This document shows positions 53,401 through 64,000 of a DNA stretch of 64,000 nt, piece after piece. Under the pieces are notes generated by a model. That model did no database searches. It had not been told where the DNA came from and saw only the letters and a list, made by a program, of their open reading frames with translations. Origin of the DNA: Hanleya hanleyi (lineage: Eukaryota; Mollusca; Polyplacophora; Lepidopleurida; Hanleyidae). The position numbers and the translations under genes are program-made. Each line of letters begins with the position of its first letter. Within the stretch, counting starts at the first letter, position 1. The stretch is from positions 18,310-82,309 of the forward strand of contig JAVTVY010019626.1 in assembly GCA_036873755.1 (NCBI GenBank). The letters run 5' to 3'.

Positions 53401-55960
53401 TAACCCTATCGATCATACTTCATTCTCTATTGTTGAACCCAGAAATGATATGTTGTTAATATAACAATAATACATGTATTATCTATGCAGCAGTAAATCC
53501 TTAACAAGTAAATTGAATGTGGATACCCCTTGTTTGTTGAACCTAGAAATGCCATATTGTTACAATCACTATAAAACCATTAAGTGAACAATTCTCGTGA
53601 GAACCAAATGGCATTCGACACTAGGGGTTGCGTCAAAATGATAAAAGGTCGACAATAATTTGATGATATTCCGTGCAGATTTTAGCAACTATCTCCCTAA
53701 AAAAAAGAAATATATAGTCATCTGTGGGTCCGTGGTTTTAAAATTGCATGTGCTATCGCGAAAGGCGGCGAATGTCCTCTCGGACTTACAGAAATGATAA
53801 TGACAATGTCGCTCATGACAATGCTTCACCTTTGATTGTTGAACCTAGAAATGGCATATTGTTACCATGAAAACAATTCGAAGAAAGGGCGTTAATCACG
53901 AAAGCTGAAAACCTGGACTCTCTGGTATATTGTTTAACGATAATCTTTGCTCCATGCTACATGTAATGCTACATTATTATCTTCGCAAATATATCATGTC
54001 ATAAGTACATGTAATTTGGATCACCTTCTTCCACAAAAATGATATTAGATACCTGTGCATTGCGTTTACGTGATAAAATGATATAATCATATCTTGTACG
54101 ATTTATCACACATCATTCGCACTGACATTTTCTTCCTCCGCTAGTGGCGCTATAGTCATGTCTTTGTCTCTTCAATGGGTGGTATTGGGTCCATCGACAT
54201 TAGGAACACAAGAAGCTGCTTCACCGAAGAATCAGAACGGCCATATGTTGTTAATACATGTAATAAGCCAGTAATTAAAATTGTTGTTATGAAACACTCT
54301 TGTCGATTAACAGCGATACATACACAAATATTGTGTACGGGATACAAAAGTTGTTATCCATAAAATAGCCTTTTATTATATGTGGTATCAGGTCGTTTCG
54401 TCACGCGATATTCCGGCAAGCTACATTTCGGTAAGCGATATTTCGTCACGCGACTTTGACATGTGAAAATGTCGCATGCCACAATGTCGTACTCTTCACT
54501 TTGTGCCGAAATGTTGCATGCCGAAATCTCGTATATGCTGAGATGTCGCGTGCCGAAATGTCGCGGATTTGTTATATATTCGACTTTTTACTGGAGATAT
54601 ATGTGTCACTTGAGGGATATGTGTCACTTGAGGGGAGATTTGGAGTGTTTGATTCATACTTTTACTTCATTACCAGAAAATCGACAATGTACAAAGAAAG
54701 TTAAAACCTGGCATGGAGATATCCAAACCATAGTTTATTAGGTCTACACTCATATAATTTGGGTTTCGATAGAAAAAACTCGGTAAAACAAAAGCCCGCT
54801 GCAACTGATATTTTCGATCATGGTCACATATGCTTTATTTCTTGTCCATGGAGGCATTTCTGTGTTTGATGATATACCAGAGAGAAAAGGTAAATCTGTA
54901 TCGGTGATTCTGCGGACGTTATATTTAAACTGGCCAAGCCATTGAAATGACTTTTCGGTACATTGAGTGTTGACTTCGTGTGTTTTGACGATTTTTTTCT
55001 AACTTGGGAGTGAAATCTTTCTGTTTATGGACTCGTTTGGGAACGATGATAAGCATAAGTATGTATCAATCTCAGTAAAGTCAGATATAATATCACGGAA
55101 TACATGTATTATATCTAAATTCAGCCCTATATAAATCCCGTGCGAGTTGAAACTACTATTGTTAGCCTATCAGATGGATAGCTGGTTGTGACTATTTCAA
55201 AATCACGCCCACAGTAATTACACGCGGTAGCTCGTGGTCTAATATATAAACATTATCCCGAAACATTTTCCAAATAAGGCATCATTTCCCGGCAGGGTCC
55301 GTAAACATGAAAGAGTTTACTCCCGCCGAAAAATCTGGCTCTGTTAGGGGTAGAAAATATCAAAAGATTGTGCCGTGCGAATATGTTAATCTCATTGGAG
55401 TAAACGTCAATTATTGTCAGAGCGAAAAGGTTGAAATGGTCGTGATTGTCTGATTTTGGGATCTTACATTGAACACTTTCATCACCCCAATCTGTGTCTC
55501 CTCCCGATTTATACCTCCATAATTAGTTTAAAGTCAGCATCAAGAATAATTAGCTTTATTATACAAAATCTACATGAATGGTTGATACATGCGATTCAAC
55601 TGGCTGATTTTGGTGAGCTGTGTAGCATAATTAGAATACTAAAAACAAACTTGTTTTCTTAACTTCAATTTTTTCATCGTTGGTCATAGTTACACGCAAT
55701 ATATTGCCTAGTATGTGTGTATCTTCCTATTTCTGTCATCTTAGTGCCCAATATACGGATAATTCCTGTGTAACACAAGTGACATAATTGAAGACAAGTG
55801 TTAGGAAAAGTTTATTATTCGGAATGTCTGCATTTATTGTACGCATTATAAAGAGTTTTGTCAATGGAGACTCTGTTGAAATCAAATTCTGTAGTCATTG
55901 GTGATCTTGATTTTCAGATATTTCCCCAAGTGAAAATGTGCCTTTCCGTGAGAATGACCC
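53400..55960. other. Interior of the foldback element; short repeats only
   Basis: TGTTGAACCYAGAAATG followed by a CATATTGTTA-like word occurs at 53431, 53536 and 53838. A cluster of GCCGAAATGTCGC/TTTCGTCACGCGA words lies at 54390-54570. No coding region is recognised. Confidence 0.55.
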
Positions 55961-55964
55961 CACA

Positions 55965-56490
55965 GTGCTATTTAGACAATATATTGTGAAACCGGCGTGT
56001 GAAATTGAATCTTCGAATCTAAAAACACATTTGCGAATCTACGCTAAATATACAATATATTATTCACTTTCCCCACAGTGCTATTTAGACAATATATTGT
56101 GAAGCCGGCGTGTGAAATTGAATCTGCGAATCTACGCTAAATAGACAATATATTAAGTATGCAGGAGGTGCGAATCGATGCAATTTAGATGCGATTATCA
56201 AAGTGCTAATTAGACAATATATTGTCTTCTCTGCAATCTCGACGAGGTAAAACAGATTTGCGAATCTACGCTAAATATACAATATATTAACTTTCCCCAA
56301 AGTGCGAATATATGCAATTTAGATGAGATTATCAAAGTGCTAATTAGACAATATATTGTCTTCTCTGCAATCTCGACGAGGTAAAACAGATTTGCGAATC
56401 TACGCTAAATAGACAATATATTAACTCTTCCTGAAGTGCGAATCTATGCAATTTAGATGAGATTATCAAAGTGCTAATTAGACAATATAT
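55965..56490 (-). repeat. 134-bp satellite, inverted copy (about 3.5 monomers)
   Basis: The same monomer in opposite orientation (ATCTACGCTAAATAGACAAT, GATTATCAAAGTGCTAATTA, TCTGCAATCTCGACGAGG). The outermost copies near 55965-56150 are diverged. Confidence 0.92.
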
Positions 56491-56756
56491 TGTTTCTTTC
56501 TGGGGAACAAGAGCTCCAAGTCCCAGCATCGCACATATGTATATAGTCTACATTTTATGCAAATCATTCGTGTATTTCGAAAAGGAAAACGCTGACATTC
56601 TCGGTATGAGCAAACTGAGAAGAATGGAATGTGCTCGCGTGAAGCTTTCTCGCGATGACAGGTTAAGGAAAGAGATATTCAGCGTTTTAGGTCATGTTAC
56701 ATTGTACGTCACAGGTTATGTTGACTTTGGTCCATGGAAGATGAGCGTTATCCGCT

Positions 56757-56966
56757 TTAATAAGTATCGGCGACCTCAGTGGGGTATAACTTGTCATTGA
56801 CGTCACGGACAAGTCGAACGATATTCTCGCTCACCCGAATCAGTCGGTGTACCTCCATTCGCAACTTCTCGGGGATCTCCGGTTTGAGATGTCCCCTTCG
56901 TAGATTTCCGCTCGGAGTTCCGAATGGGTGTATCTCGTGTGAGGGAGGATACTCGAACAGTGTCGA
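56757..56966 (-). CDS. Unrecognised 69-codon open frame, possible exon or gene relic
   Basis: The - strand frame between TGA (56969-56967) and TAA (56759-56757) reads HEIHPFGTPSGNLRRGHLKP, then EIPEKLRMEVHRLIRVSENI and VRLVRDVNDKLYPTEVADTY. The amphipathic helix-like composition looks protein-like, but no family was recognised, no upstream ATG or clear acceptor was found, and it overlaps a + strand frame. It lies inside the foldback element and could be a relic of its coding part. Confidence 0.25.
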   Translation of the reverse strand, partial: STLFEYPPSHEIHPFGTPSGNLRRGHLKPEIPEKLRMEVHRLIRVSENIVRLVRDVNDKLYPTEVADTY

Positions 56967-57089
56967 TCATTTACTCTGCTGCATAATCTGGTAGTGGGAT
57001 GAATTCTCATTCAATATTTACGTTCAGTTGAATCGATGCAGGGGGGGGGGGGCATATTGCGGTCGGTGGATTTGTTCGGGGAGAAACAG

Positions 57090-57212
57090 AATATATTGTA
57101 TAATTAGCATCTCGTTCTAAATAGCAAAGTATCCTAGAAAATATCTGCAAATTAGCAGCTTTGCTAATTAGATTCTAAATAGATGCGAGAGAATATAAGC
57201 CAATCGCGCACC
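57090..57212. repeat. Right subterminal region of foldback element
   Basis: AGAATATATTGTATAATTAG, CTAAATAGCAAAGTATC and TTAGCAGCTTTGCTAATTAG are decayed satellite words. The left subterminal region (48680-48725) has matching GCTAAATAGCAC words. Confidence 0.6.
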
Positions 57213-57231
57213 TTAATGCCCTTTCCCCCCG

Positions 57232-57780
57232 TCTCAACTCCATTACCCCGATGGGTTTTTCTTCCGTTGTTAGGGGGCAGCATCGTCAGATTTATTTCTA
57301 GTGTGCACTCGTCGCTCCGCGTGGTTCACTTTGTAAGTAATCGCTGATCATTTACTTTTTAATGAGACGTTTCCATGTGTCAGAAACAGGGTATGTTTTT
57401 CCATGCTCAACTCCACAGGGGCTCGTTACCGTTGTTAATTGGTTGAATAGGTTGATTATAGGGGGGTTCGAGGTCGGTAATAAATTCGACCCTCCCCCCC
57501 TATAATCAACCTATTTAACCAATTAACAACGGTAACGAGCCCCTGTGCTCAACTCCGTTACCTGCATTTCTAATACCGGATCTAGTGAAATTTATATTGT
57601 AGTTTATTAGAGCCTATCTCTGCATGTTGTCGGTACGATGAATAGGTCATCGACTGGCGCTGTACTTTTCAACATACGTTCCACTAACATAAAATGTTCT
57701 CAATTCCGTTACCATCAACTCCGTGACCCATGCAGGAACAGTAACGGGGTTCGAAGCAATGGTAACGGAGTTGATAGACT
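57232..57780. repeat. Cluster of TCAACTCCGTTACC words in both orientations
   Basis: The word or a one-base variant occurs near 57233, 57549, 57699 and 57714, and inverted at 57764. It flanks and overlaps the palindrome at 57414-57547. Confidence 0.65.
57414..57547. repeat. 134-bp foldback palindrome
   Basis: The left arm 57414-57470 and right arm 57490-57547 are inverted (CAGGGGCTCGTTACCGTTGT, TAATTGGTTGAATAGGTTGA; complement at the right). Confidence 0.85.
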
Positions 57781-57789
57781 ACATTCATT

Positions 57790-59375
57790 ATCAGTTATTT
57801 AAGTGACTATGTCGAGGACACACGATACGACTTTCACCTAGAATAAATAAGATGTCATAGACATATGTCTTCAACACTCTATGGCTGAAGAGCAAAGCTG
57901 AACAGTAGGAGAGAAGAGCTATCCAAAAATTAATTTGAAAAGTTCGTTTTTCGCGATAACTTTGGAGTTGAAAACCAAAATTTCTTCAACGTTGGAAACG
58001 CATAATCTTATGAATTATAACATAATTTAGCGCTGCTTTTTTTCCAGCGAAACAATAACCCGTTAATTAGTTCAGAAGGCGTATATGATTGCCGCTATTA
58101 TTATGCAAATGAGATAGATGCCAATTTATGTTTTCATGTCAATCGATGCCCAGTTACATGTAAAGATGCGTCCATATGGTTTTGAAATTCCATTACGAAT
58201 CAAACGAATGACTCACCGGTGATGACATCTGGGAAAGTTAATAGTACCCACTGTCAATTAGAGACTGCCATGTAAATTCTCTGCCGGTAGCACATAGGGC
58301 CCCCAAGTCATCTCTCGAGTACTCACTTAAATCATATCAAACCCTACTTCGTTGATCCTGTGACGTTAGTCACACTGCCATGTTATTATTATGCTATCCA
58401 AATTCGTGTCCAATGAAACGGCCTCAAAGCCTCACTGTAGAGCTTAAATATTGCGCACACGGTTAGATACACGTCTGAAGTTATGCATATTATTTTGACA
58501 ACTGGCCTTGACCTTGACCCAATAAGGTATAGGCGTGTAAATTTACATTTTATTTTGCAAATAATGACCAAACGTATACGACGACGCAGCTGAAATCTAG
58601 AATGTAAAAGTTTGAAGATTTACCCAAGAAAATGAGCGAATAAATTAAGTGGGTCAGACAAGCAGTGTTCGAGTTCTCTCCCCTGGTGCTGTTTTTTGTT
58701 AGCGGGGAACAGTCAAAACTAAAGAACATATCTGAAAGAAAGTTACTGGTTGGTAAGTCCCGCCCCCTGTACAAACCTTTTGGTCTTTGATATATGTTGG
58801 CATTTGTGGGAAGTTGATGCTGGGTCGACATCGGGCCTTACAGACTAGTCTTTTGTGTTGAATGCCGTCATTTTCATCTGACGACGATACAGCTCACCAA
58901 TCCCCAGTGTACAAGTTGTCAAAGCGAAACAGCTCACCAATTACTATTATACGAGTTGTCAGAGCATTTCCATCATAGCTCTCTAGATTTGTATCTAATA
59001 GCGCTTATGCCGGTGCTAGGGGCCGTGTGGTCATAACATCCAAGTTGCCACATGAACAGGTACAATAAAAGCGTAACGGAGATAAACACATATCACGAAT
59101 CGTTAGATTCTTGGTATGTGCGTTAGAATAGGTTAACCGGAAGACTATACTGTGAACTCATGTGACTGTCAGTATGTCGGCACCTCTTCCCACTTCCCTT
59201 ATAGGTGTTGTAATTACATATGGCCATGCTGTAGTTATATTTTTAAACAGTTACGTAACAAGAAAAAGTAGTTATCCCCCTTTTAATGTTCTTCAAACCC
59301 GTTATTTTATAAGAAAATAAGCTACAGCATTGATACGTCTAACATTAATGAACAATTTAATGTCCGAAAAGAATG
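57790..59375 (+). other. No feature recognised
   Basis: No exon, RNA gene or array recognised. Confidence 0.45.
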
Positions 59376-59387
59376 TTACCTTAAATT

Positions 59388-59690
59388 TGACCTTTGACCT
59401 CTATATGAGTGGAATTTTGGTGGTTAAATCTCGAACGGTTGATGCGATCAGCCTGAAAATAAGGTCACGTGACCTACATGACGTCACAAGGTCACCACTT
59501 GTCTCACAACTTGACCTTGACCTTTGAAGTGATGAGTACCCAAATATCGAAAATACGGCTTCCATTTTCTGAAAAACTAACGCACTCACAGTGGAGAAAT
59601 AATGTCACAATAGTGAGCACAATATTGACTTTCTGTTGGCGCCAATTATAAAACGATCTGATATAACCTTGACCTTGAATATCACATAAT
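59388..59690. promoter_or_regulatory. Cluster of TGACCT nuclear-receptor half-sites and a CRE
   Basis: TGACCTTTGACCT (DR1) lies at 59388-59400, AGGTCACGTGACCT (palindrome) at 59462-59475, TGACGTCA (CRE) at 59479-59486, AAGGTCA at 59488, TTGACCTTGACCTTTGA at 59511-59527 and ACCTTGACCTTG near 59670. It may be a genuine control region or a dispersed repeat rich in these words. Confidence 0.35.
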
Positions 59691-59954
59691 GTAAAAGGTG
59701 TTGTTTGGGTTCTACTAAAACATACAGCTTCGCAAAAAGATCGAGCCCTTCAGGGTGGCACATAGTCAGGTAGCAAGACTCTGATCTGTATATCAGAGTC
59801 ATGACGCGGGATCTCCCGTGTGTAATTCAGGTAGATGAACACCGTCGGAAACAGACCAGAAAATTACATTCACTCGCCCCAAATCCCCACTATCGTAACA
59901 TATGGTCCTATCGGTTTAGAATGCCATCAATATTATTAGTTACAAACACTTCCC

Positions 59955-60360
59955 AGCTAACAATTTAACGTTGTCAGAACGTTGTGACAACGTTACACTT
60001 TCGTTGTGGTAACGTTGTGGTAAAACGTTGTAGCAACGTGATCTTGTGGAGTTTTGTAGACGTTCCCTAACGTTGTGGTTGGACGTTAGAATTTAACGTT
60101 ATGATAACGTTGTGACACTTTTGTTGTGACAACGTCGTGGTAAAACGTTGCAGCAACGTGATCTTCTGGAGTTTTCTAGATGTTTCCTAACGTTGTGGTC
60201 GGACGTTAGAATTTAACGTTATGATAACGTTGCGACACTTTTGTTGTGACAACGTTTTGGAAAACGTAGTAGCAACGCGATCTCTTGGAGTTTTCTAGAT
60301 GTCACCACAACGTTGTGATCGAACGTTTTGATAACATTTTCAAGAACATTGACAATGAAA
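59955..60360. repeat. ~119-bp tandem repeat rich in AACGTT
   Basis: Three units marked by GTAGCAACGTGATCTTGTGG at about 60030, 60148 and 60269, each with several AACGTTGTG/CACAACGTT words. Related words also occur at the right window edge (63950-64000). Confidence 0.85.
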
Positions 60361-60772
60361 CTTTAAGGGTATCTTGGGTTCATCCACTTAAAGTACAACA
60401 GGCATAAATCTGAAAAAAATCCCTTTTAATCACTTTAGGTCCAAAATTCGGTATGTACGGTAACCCTTTCCAGGATTTATTCCTCTTCTTCTACACCTCC
60501 AACCCTCACCCCTTCAATTTGTATTGAAACATCCTCAATTGGCGAGGTAATTTCGAACTCTATAGAACAAGTAGCACTGAATAACAGTTGAAGCAACACA
60601 ATTCTTAGGTAAAGAGGTGATTTATTGTAATTAATTTGGAAGCTGGCAATCTCCTCCCCCTATCAGTTCTTTAAGTAGGCCTATGCTCCGACCAACAATA
60701 AAGCTTCAAACAGAAGTCCAGTCAGAATTTCACGAATTTCCAGGATTAGATATCCACTGGAGCCCTGAGTAT

Positions 60773-60951
60773 TTAACGTTGACGTTCTTCATCAGATGCG
60801 GACAGATCGGACAGGTTCTCATTGAACTGTTCCTTGGTGCCATTGCTGTTCTTCCCAGCGGCTGTCTTATATTTTGGTATATTCAGTGTATTTGCAATCG
60901 CGTCCTCTATGTCGTCCACCTTGGTCGCTTCAAAATTCCTCATGCAGGCTT
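60773..60951 (-). CDS. DUF4806-like gene, last exon
   Basis: The acceptor is TTTTCAATATTTCAG. It encodes (K)ACMRNFEATKVDDIEDAIA, then NTLNIPKYKTAAGKN and a Ser/Asn/Glu-rich tail ending EERQR and TAA. It enters in phase 1 and matches the previous exon. Confidence 0.7.
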
Positions 60952-62003
60952 CTGAAATATTGAAAAGAAAATGAATATTATATGATTTAATTCAAATTTT
61001 ATTTCAGTAATGCATTGTAGGTCTGTACACTAGATATAATAAAACAAATCTTGATGAACTATGTCCACCAATCAAAACTCAAGCATATTCAGGTTGAACT
61101 AGTTTTCAATGGAAACAAAGCAACCAAAAGAGATTTTAGGGGCAATAAAATGCATATTACTATACTAAATATAATATAAAGGATTCTTGTATGTAAGGCA
61201 GTTATGAGAATATTCAAACTATGACACCATTGTGAAAGCTATACCCCTGGCCTGGCACTGGTGGGTATACACGAAGATGAGTTACTGATCAAGCACTTCA
61301 AACAGTAAACTTACTGATTAACACCCGGTAAATGGCCAAATCCTGCAGAGAACTTTTGCCTTTCATCCCCTTAAGGCTGTAAAAGGACCACAGCGTGTTG
61401 GTCCCCAGTTGCCCCAGCATTCTTCTCATGTTTTCTCCGATATTTACGCCGCCTAATGTACTGAGGTGAAAACCTGAAAAATAGAAAACAACACACAAAG
61501 ATGCAAAATTGTAAAAGGCAAAACCGGACCAGCTAGAGCAAACATAGCCGGTTTAAAGATGTACACATTTTGTATACTTTAATGGGTGACATTTAAATTA
61601 CATGTATTTGACTGTCTAGGGACAAGATCAATAGGCCTATGCTTTAACAATCCACATTTTTTATATAAATATATATGTCCCCCCCCCCAACCCACGAATG
61701 GAATTACCGCGTCTGATGCTTGGTGGACTTCCCAAATGCATGCTATAGTCATTTGCCCTTATGATTTGTTCAATCTTCTGCTATATTGGTCTATCGGGCA
61801 GACCCGCCCAAGCCAAAGCCGCTCAATGACATCGGATAGTTGATTAATGAAATAGTGTTTTGCATTTATTATGTTATCACGATGTGTCATATTTATAATT
61901 TCATCCCACTGAATAATTTCCTGTTCGCGCAGAAACATACCGTGTTTGCAATCACAACCAGCGACATATTTAACGTCACCGTCTAGCGCCGTCAGGTTTT
62001 GCG
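60773..62003 (-). CDS. DUF4806-like protein, C-terminal part (3 exons)
   Basis: Three - strand exons join in phase: 62003-61941, 61473-61315 and 60951-60773, ending at a TAA stop (60775-60773). The joined protein reads QNLTALDGDVKYVAGCDCKH, then FHLSTLGGVNIGENMRRMLG, QLGTNTLWSFYSLKGMKGKS, SLQDLAIYRVLIKACMRNFE and a polar tail with DDIEDAIANTL. The LSxLGGxxxxxxxRRMLxxLxTNxLxxxxxLKGxxGKxxLxxLxIYRVI pattern is that of DUF4806, a domain of unknown function found in many invertebrate proteins and often linked to mobile DNA. The 5' exons were not identified in 62.0-64.0 kb. It runs antisense to the PLC gene and could lie inside a PLC intron if that gene continues past the window. Function is unknown. 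Confidence 0.7.
61315..61473 (-). CDS. DUF4806-like gene, core exon
   Basis: The acceptor is TTTTCTATTTTTCAG and the donor ATCA|GTAAGT. It encodes the LSTLGG...RRMLGQLGTN... LKGMKGK...LAIYRVLI core of the domain. This is the strongest protein-like stretch in the last 25 kb. Confidence 0.75.
61941..62003 (-). CDS. DUF4806-like gene, upstream exon
   Basis: A 63-bp exon with acceptor TTCTTACAG and donor ACG|GTATGT. Only one frame is open and it reads QNLTALDGDVKYVAGCDCKH. Its last base completes Gly with the first two bases of the next exon. The phase match is the main support, because 63 bp is short. Confidence 0.55.
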
Positions 62004-64000
62004 CTGTAAGAAGCTATATGTTCATCTGATTTTTTTTCAAGGTATAGGAGTAGTATTATGTGTATAGGTCTGTATGTTTTTAGTATCGGTCTGCTCTTTG
62101 TAAGTATATCGGTGTGCATTGGTCTGTGTTGGACTGTATGATCTAACGGTCTGTAAATTTTAGGAGGATGGGTCAATTAAATGGCGCTGGTTTAGCATAT
62201 TGACCTACCGGTGCATGAGTTATAATGAGGTATGAATACTCGATCAAGTCCTAAATTCATGATATACATTGAGCTAGGCTTAAGGTACTCTATGCATATG
62301 GTGGTATAGTATACTTTGTATGCTATATTGTTATCGCATGAGCCATTTCAAACCTATTCCTTAAATTATTACTCAATTAAATTATTAGATTGGAATTAGT
62401 GACCAATCTGTTTCGATTGAGAATCAATCTATTAGATTGAAAATTCCAACGGTTGATCAGGATATATTAGATTGAATTTCCAGTCTACGGCTAGATTCAT
62501 TGTGTTCTTTGTTAATCTAATAGATTGAACTGAAAGATTGACACTTTAATCTGAGAAGATTGGAACCTGGGACAAGATCTAATCTTCACAGATTTTAAAA
62601 GCCAATCTTTCCGTTCGATTGAAATTATTTTCACCAATAGTCACCAATTCAAATATAATTATTCAAGAGAGTATCATAATAGGATAAATTACGCCTGCGG
62701 ACAATGTATATATTAATTAGTGTTTCATCTCTTTATTTTTATAAAATAAGTACCTAATAAATCAGCCTGCGAGGGATCTTTGGATCGTCCTTCAATGAAA
62801 GTGACAATAGTACGCATGTGCACATATCTTGCAAAATTTTGATTAAGCAGTATGCGATTAAAAGGGTTCTATATTACTGTGTATAGTAATAATTGTTAAT
62901 TGTTAATACATCTACATACATAATCTCGCAGATAGGCCCCATCAGGAATATTATTTAATATCTGGAATCTCAATGAAAGCATGAAATAAAACCTGATGAA
63001 AACCATACCCCGGAAATATGGGAAGGGAAAATGTAACATAAACCCTAATAGTGCCATTCACATACTCCCCAAACACGTTACCACAGTATTGGAAATTATA
63101 TTATATTCGACACAATCCGGTACAATATAATACAAGAATCTTTATCAATTTATATTATCAATTCCAAATGACATACTCGTATCAAAATTGTACTCACCCT
63201 CAGTAGTAAGAACAGCAGATAGAAAGCAAATCTTTGAATATGACGGTGGTTGAAAGATGGCAGGAAAATGAGCTGGTTGGAGATATCATGGAGACTATCT
63301 TTAGTAGGCTTCATGGAGATATGTTTGGTCAATGACTAAGACAGCGATAGACTGAGACCAAAGTTACTGATTTCAGGACTTGACCATCTGGAAGAAATCA
63401 TCCACACAAAGACATCTTGGATCTCCCGCCTTTTTGGTCTTACAGGGCAAATTAGGTAGGTTAAATATAGCCACACTTGGGTCATACTTTGTGTCCAGTT
63501 AAGAACTAAGCCTGCCTTCATAAAAATATATATACATGTAAGCCTGCATGTGTAGGCTACAGCCAGTATATTTAAGTAAAAAAGTTGACGCCCAGCCATC
63601 CACCCATGCACAGACCAGTGGCAACTGACTCGTTTACATGTCAATCTCAATGAATAGATTTGAAAGGCATTGGTTACAAATTAATAATAGGCAGCTGAAA
63701 TCAATCCTTTAGTTCTGCCTCAATTGCATGTACCCTATTATTATTATGCATTTTTTGCATCCAAATGATGAATGGTTGAGCTTAGAAATCGAAACCAGAA
63801 TTAATGATTTATGGGCAAATTATCTATAAAAATTTGACTGAATATTATAAAGCCTACATAGGCTAGAACCGGGGTATCCAAAAGTGTCATTGTTTTCTAA
63901 ATTAGATCTAATGGAAAACATGACGTCCTTGTAACGTCACAGCAATGTAATGAAACAACGTCCCTAAATAACTTATACACAACGTTTTGACAATGTTCAC
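62004..64000. other. Upstream of DUF4806-like exons; palindromic AT repeats
   Basis: TCAATCTATTAGATTGA (62424) and AATCTAATAGATTGA (62514) recur within 62400-62560. No upstream exon could be joined by phase. AACGTT-related words end the window. Confidence 0.45.

Larger units (their letters stand above)
48626..57212. mobile_element. 8.6-kb probable foldback element with satellite arms
   Basis: The left end TTA-GGTGCGCAATTGGCTT (TTA at 48623-48625) and right end AAGCCAATCGCGCACC-TTA (TTA at 57213-57215) form an inverted pair, one mismatch in 16, with a 3-bp TTA duplication. TTA duplication and GG-type ends fit PIF/Harbinger-like elements, but this is inference. The left arm holds 48762-53400 of satellite in one orientation and the right arm 55965-56490 of the same satellite inverted. 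The middle (53400-55960) has no recognised gene. Confidence 0.55.

Overview
The window looks like nuclear DNA of a marine invertebrate, most likely a mollusc and probably a bivalve. The reasons are short exons with GT-AG introns separated by kilobases of repeats, abundant TACATGTA-type words, hairpin-plus-CCGTCC dispersed repeats, and element tails ending in a GCGACGTTAAAC-like word. The taxon is an inference; no bacterial-style gene organisation is present.

Two genes can be supported. On the + strand, eight exons between about 1390 and 36253 join in a consistent reading frame. They encode the EF-hand region and most of the catalytic X box of a phosphoinositide phospholipase C of the delta / PLC-L (PRIP) type. 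The PH domain upstream and the Y box and C2 domain downstream are not seen. On the - strand, three joined exons (62003 down to 60773) encode the C-terminus of a DUF4806-like protein; its 5' exons are not found.

The rest is introns and intergenic DNA packed with repeats. 1-1010: ~162-bp repeats. 6.2-6.6 kb, 11.05-12.18 kb, 19.1-20.4 kb, 27.06-27.84 kb and 31.9-32.75 kb: minisatellites. 7.8-9.6 kb: small inverted-repeat elements, one nested in another. 13.9-14.7 kb: a broken non-LTR retrotransposon 3' end. 16.2-18.8, 21.7-23.0, 29.4-31.4, 38.4-38.8 and 41.05-43.35 kb: a family with a 5' hairpin, a CCGTCC-rich leader and, in three cases, a common 3' end. 34.0-34.3 kb: a foldback palindrome. 35.0-36.1 kb: a 49-bp array made from the gene's own 3' splice site and exon start. 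44.5-47.7 kb: three TIR elements. 48.6-57.2 kb: a probable 8.6-kb foldback element carrying a 134-bp satellite. 57.2-62.6 kb: further palindromic repeats around the DUF4806-like gene.

The two most unusual items are the splice-site minisatellite that abuts the exon it was copied from, and the foldback element with matching 17-bp ends, TTA target duplication and arms built from a satellite with a regular n-monomers-plus-half higher-order period. The phospholipase is also notable: its sequence resembles vertebrate catalytically inactive PLC-L, yet every active-site residue that can be checked is present.
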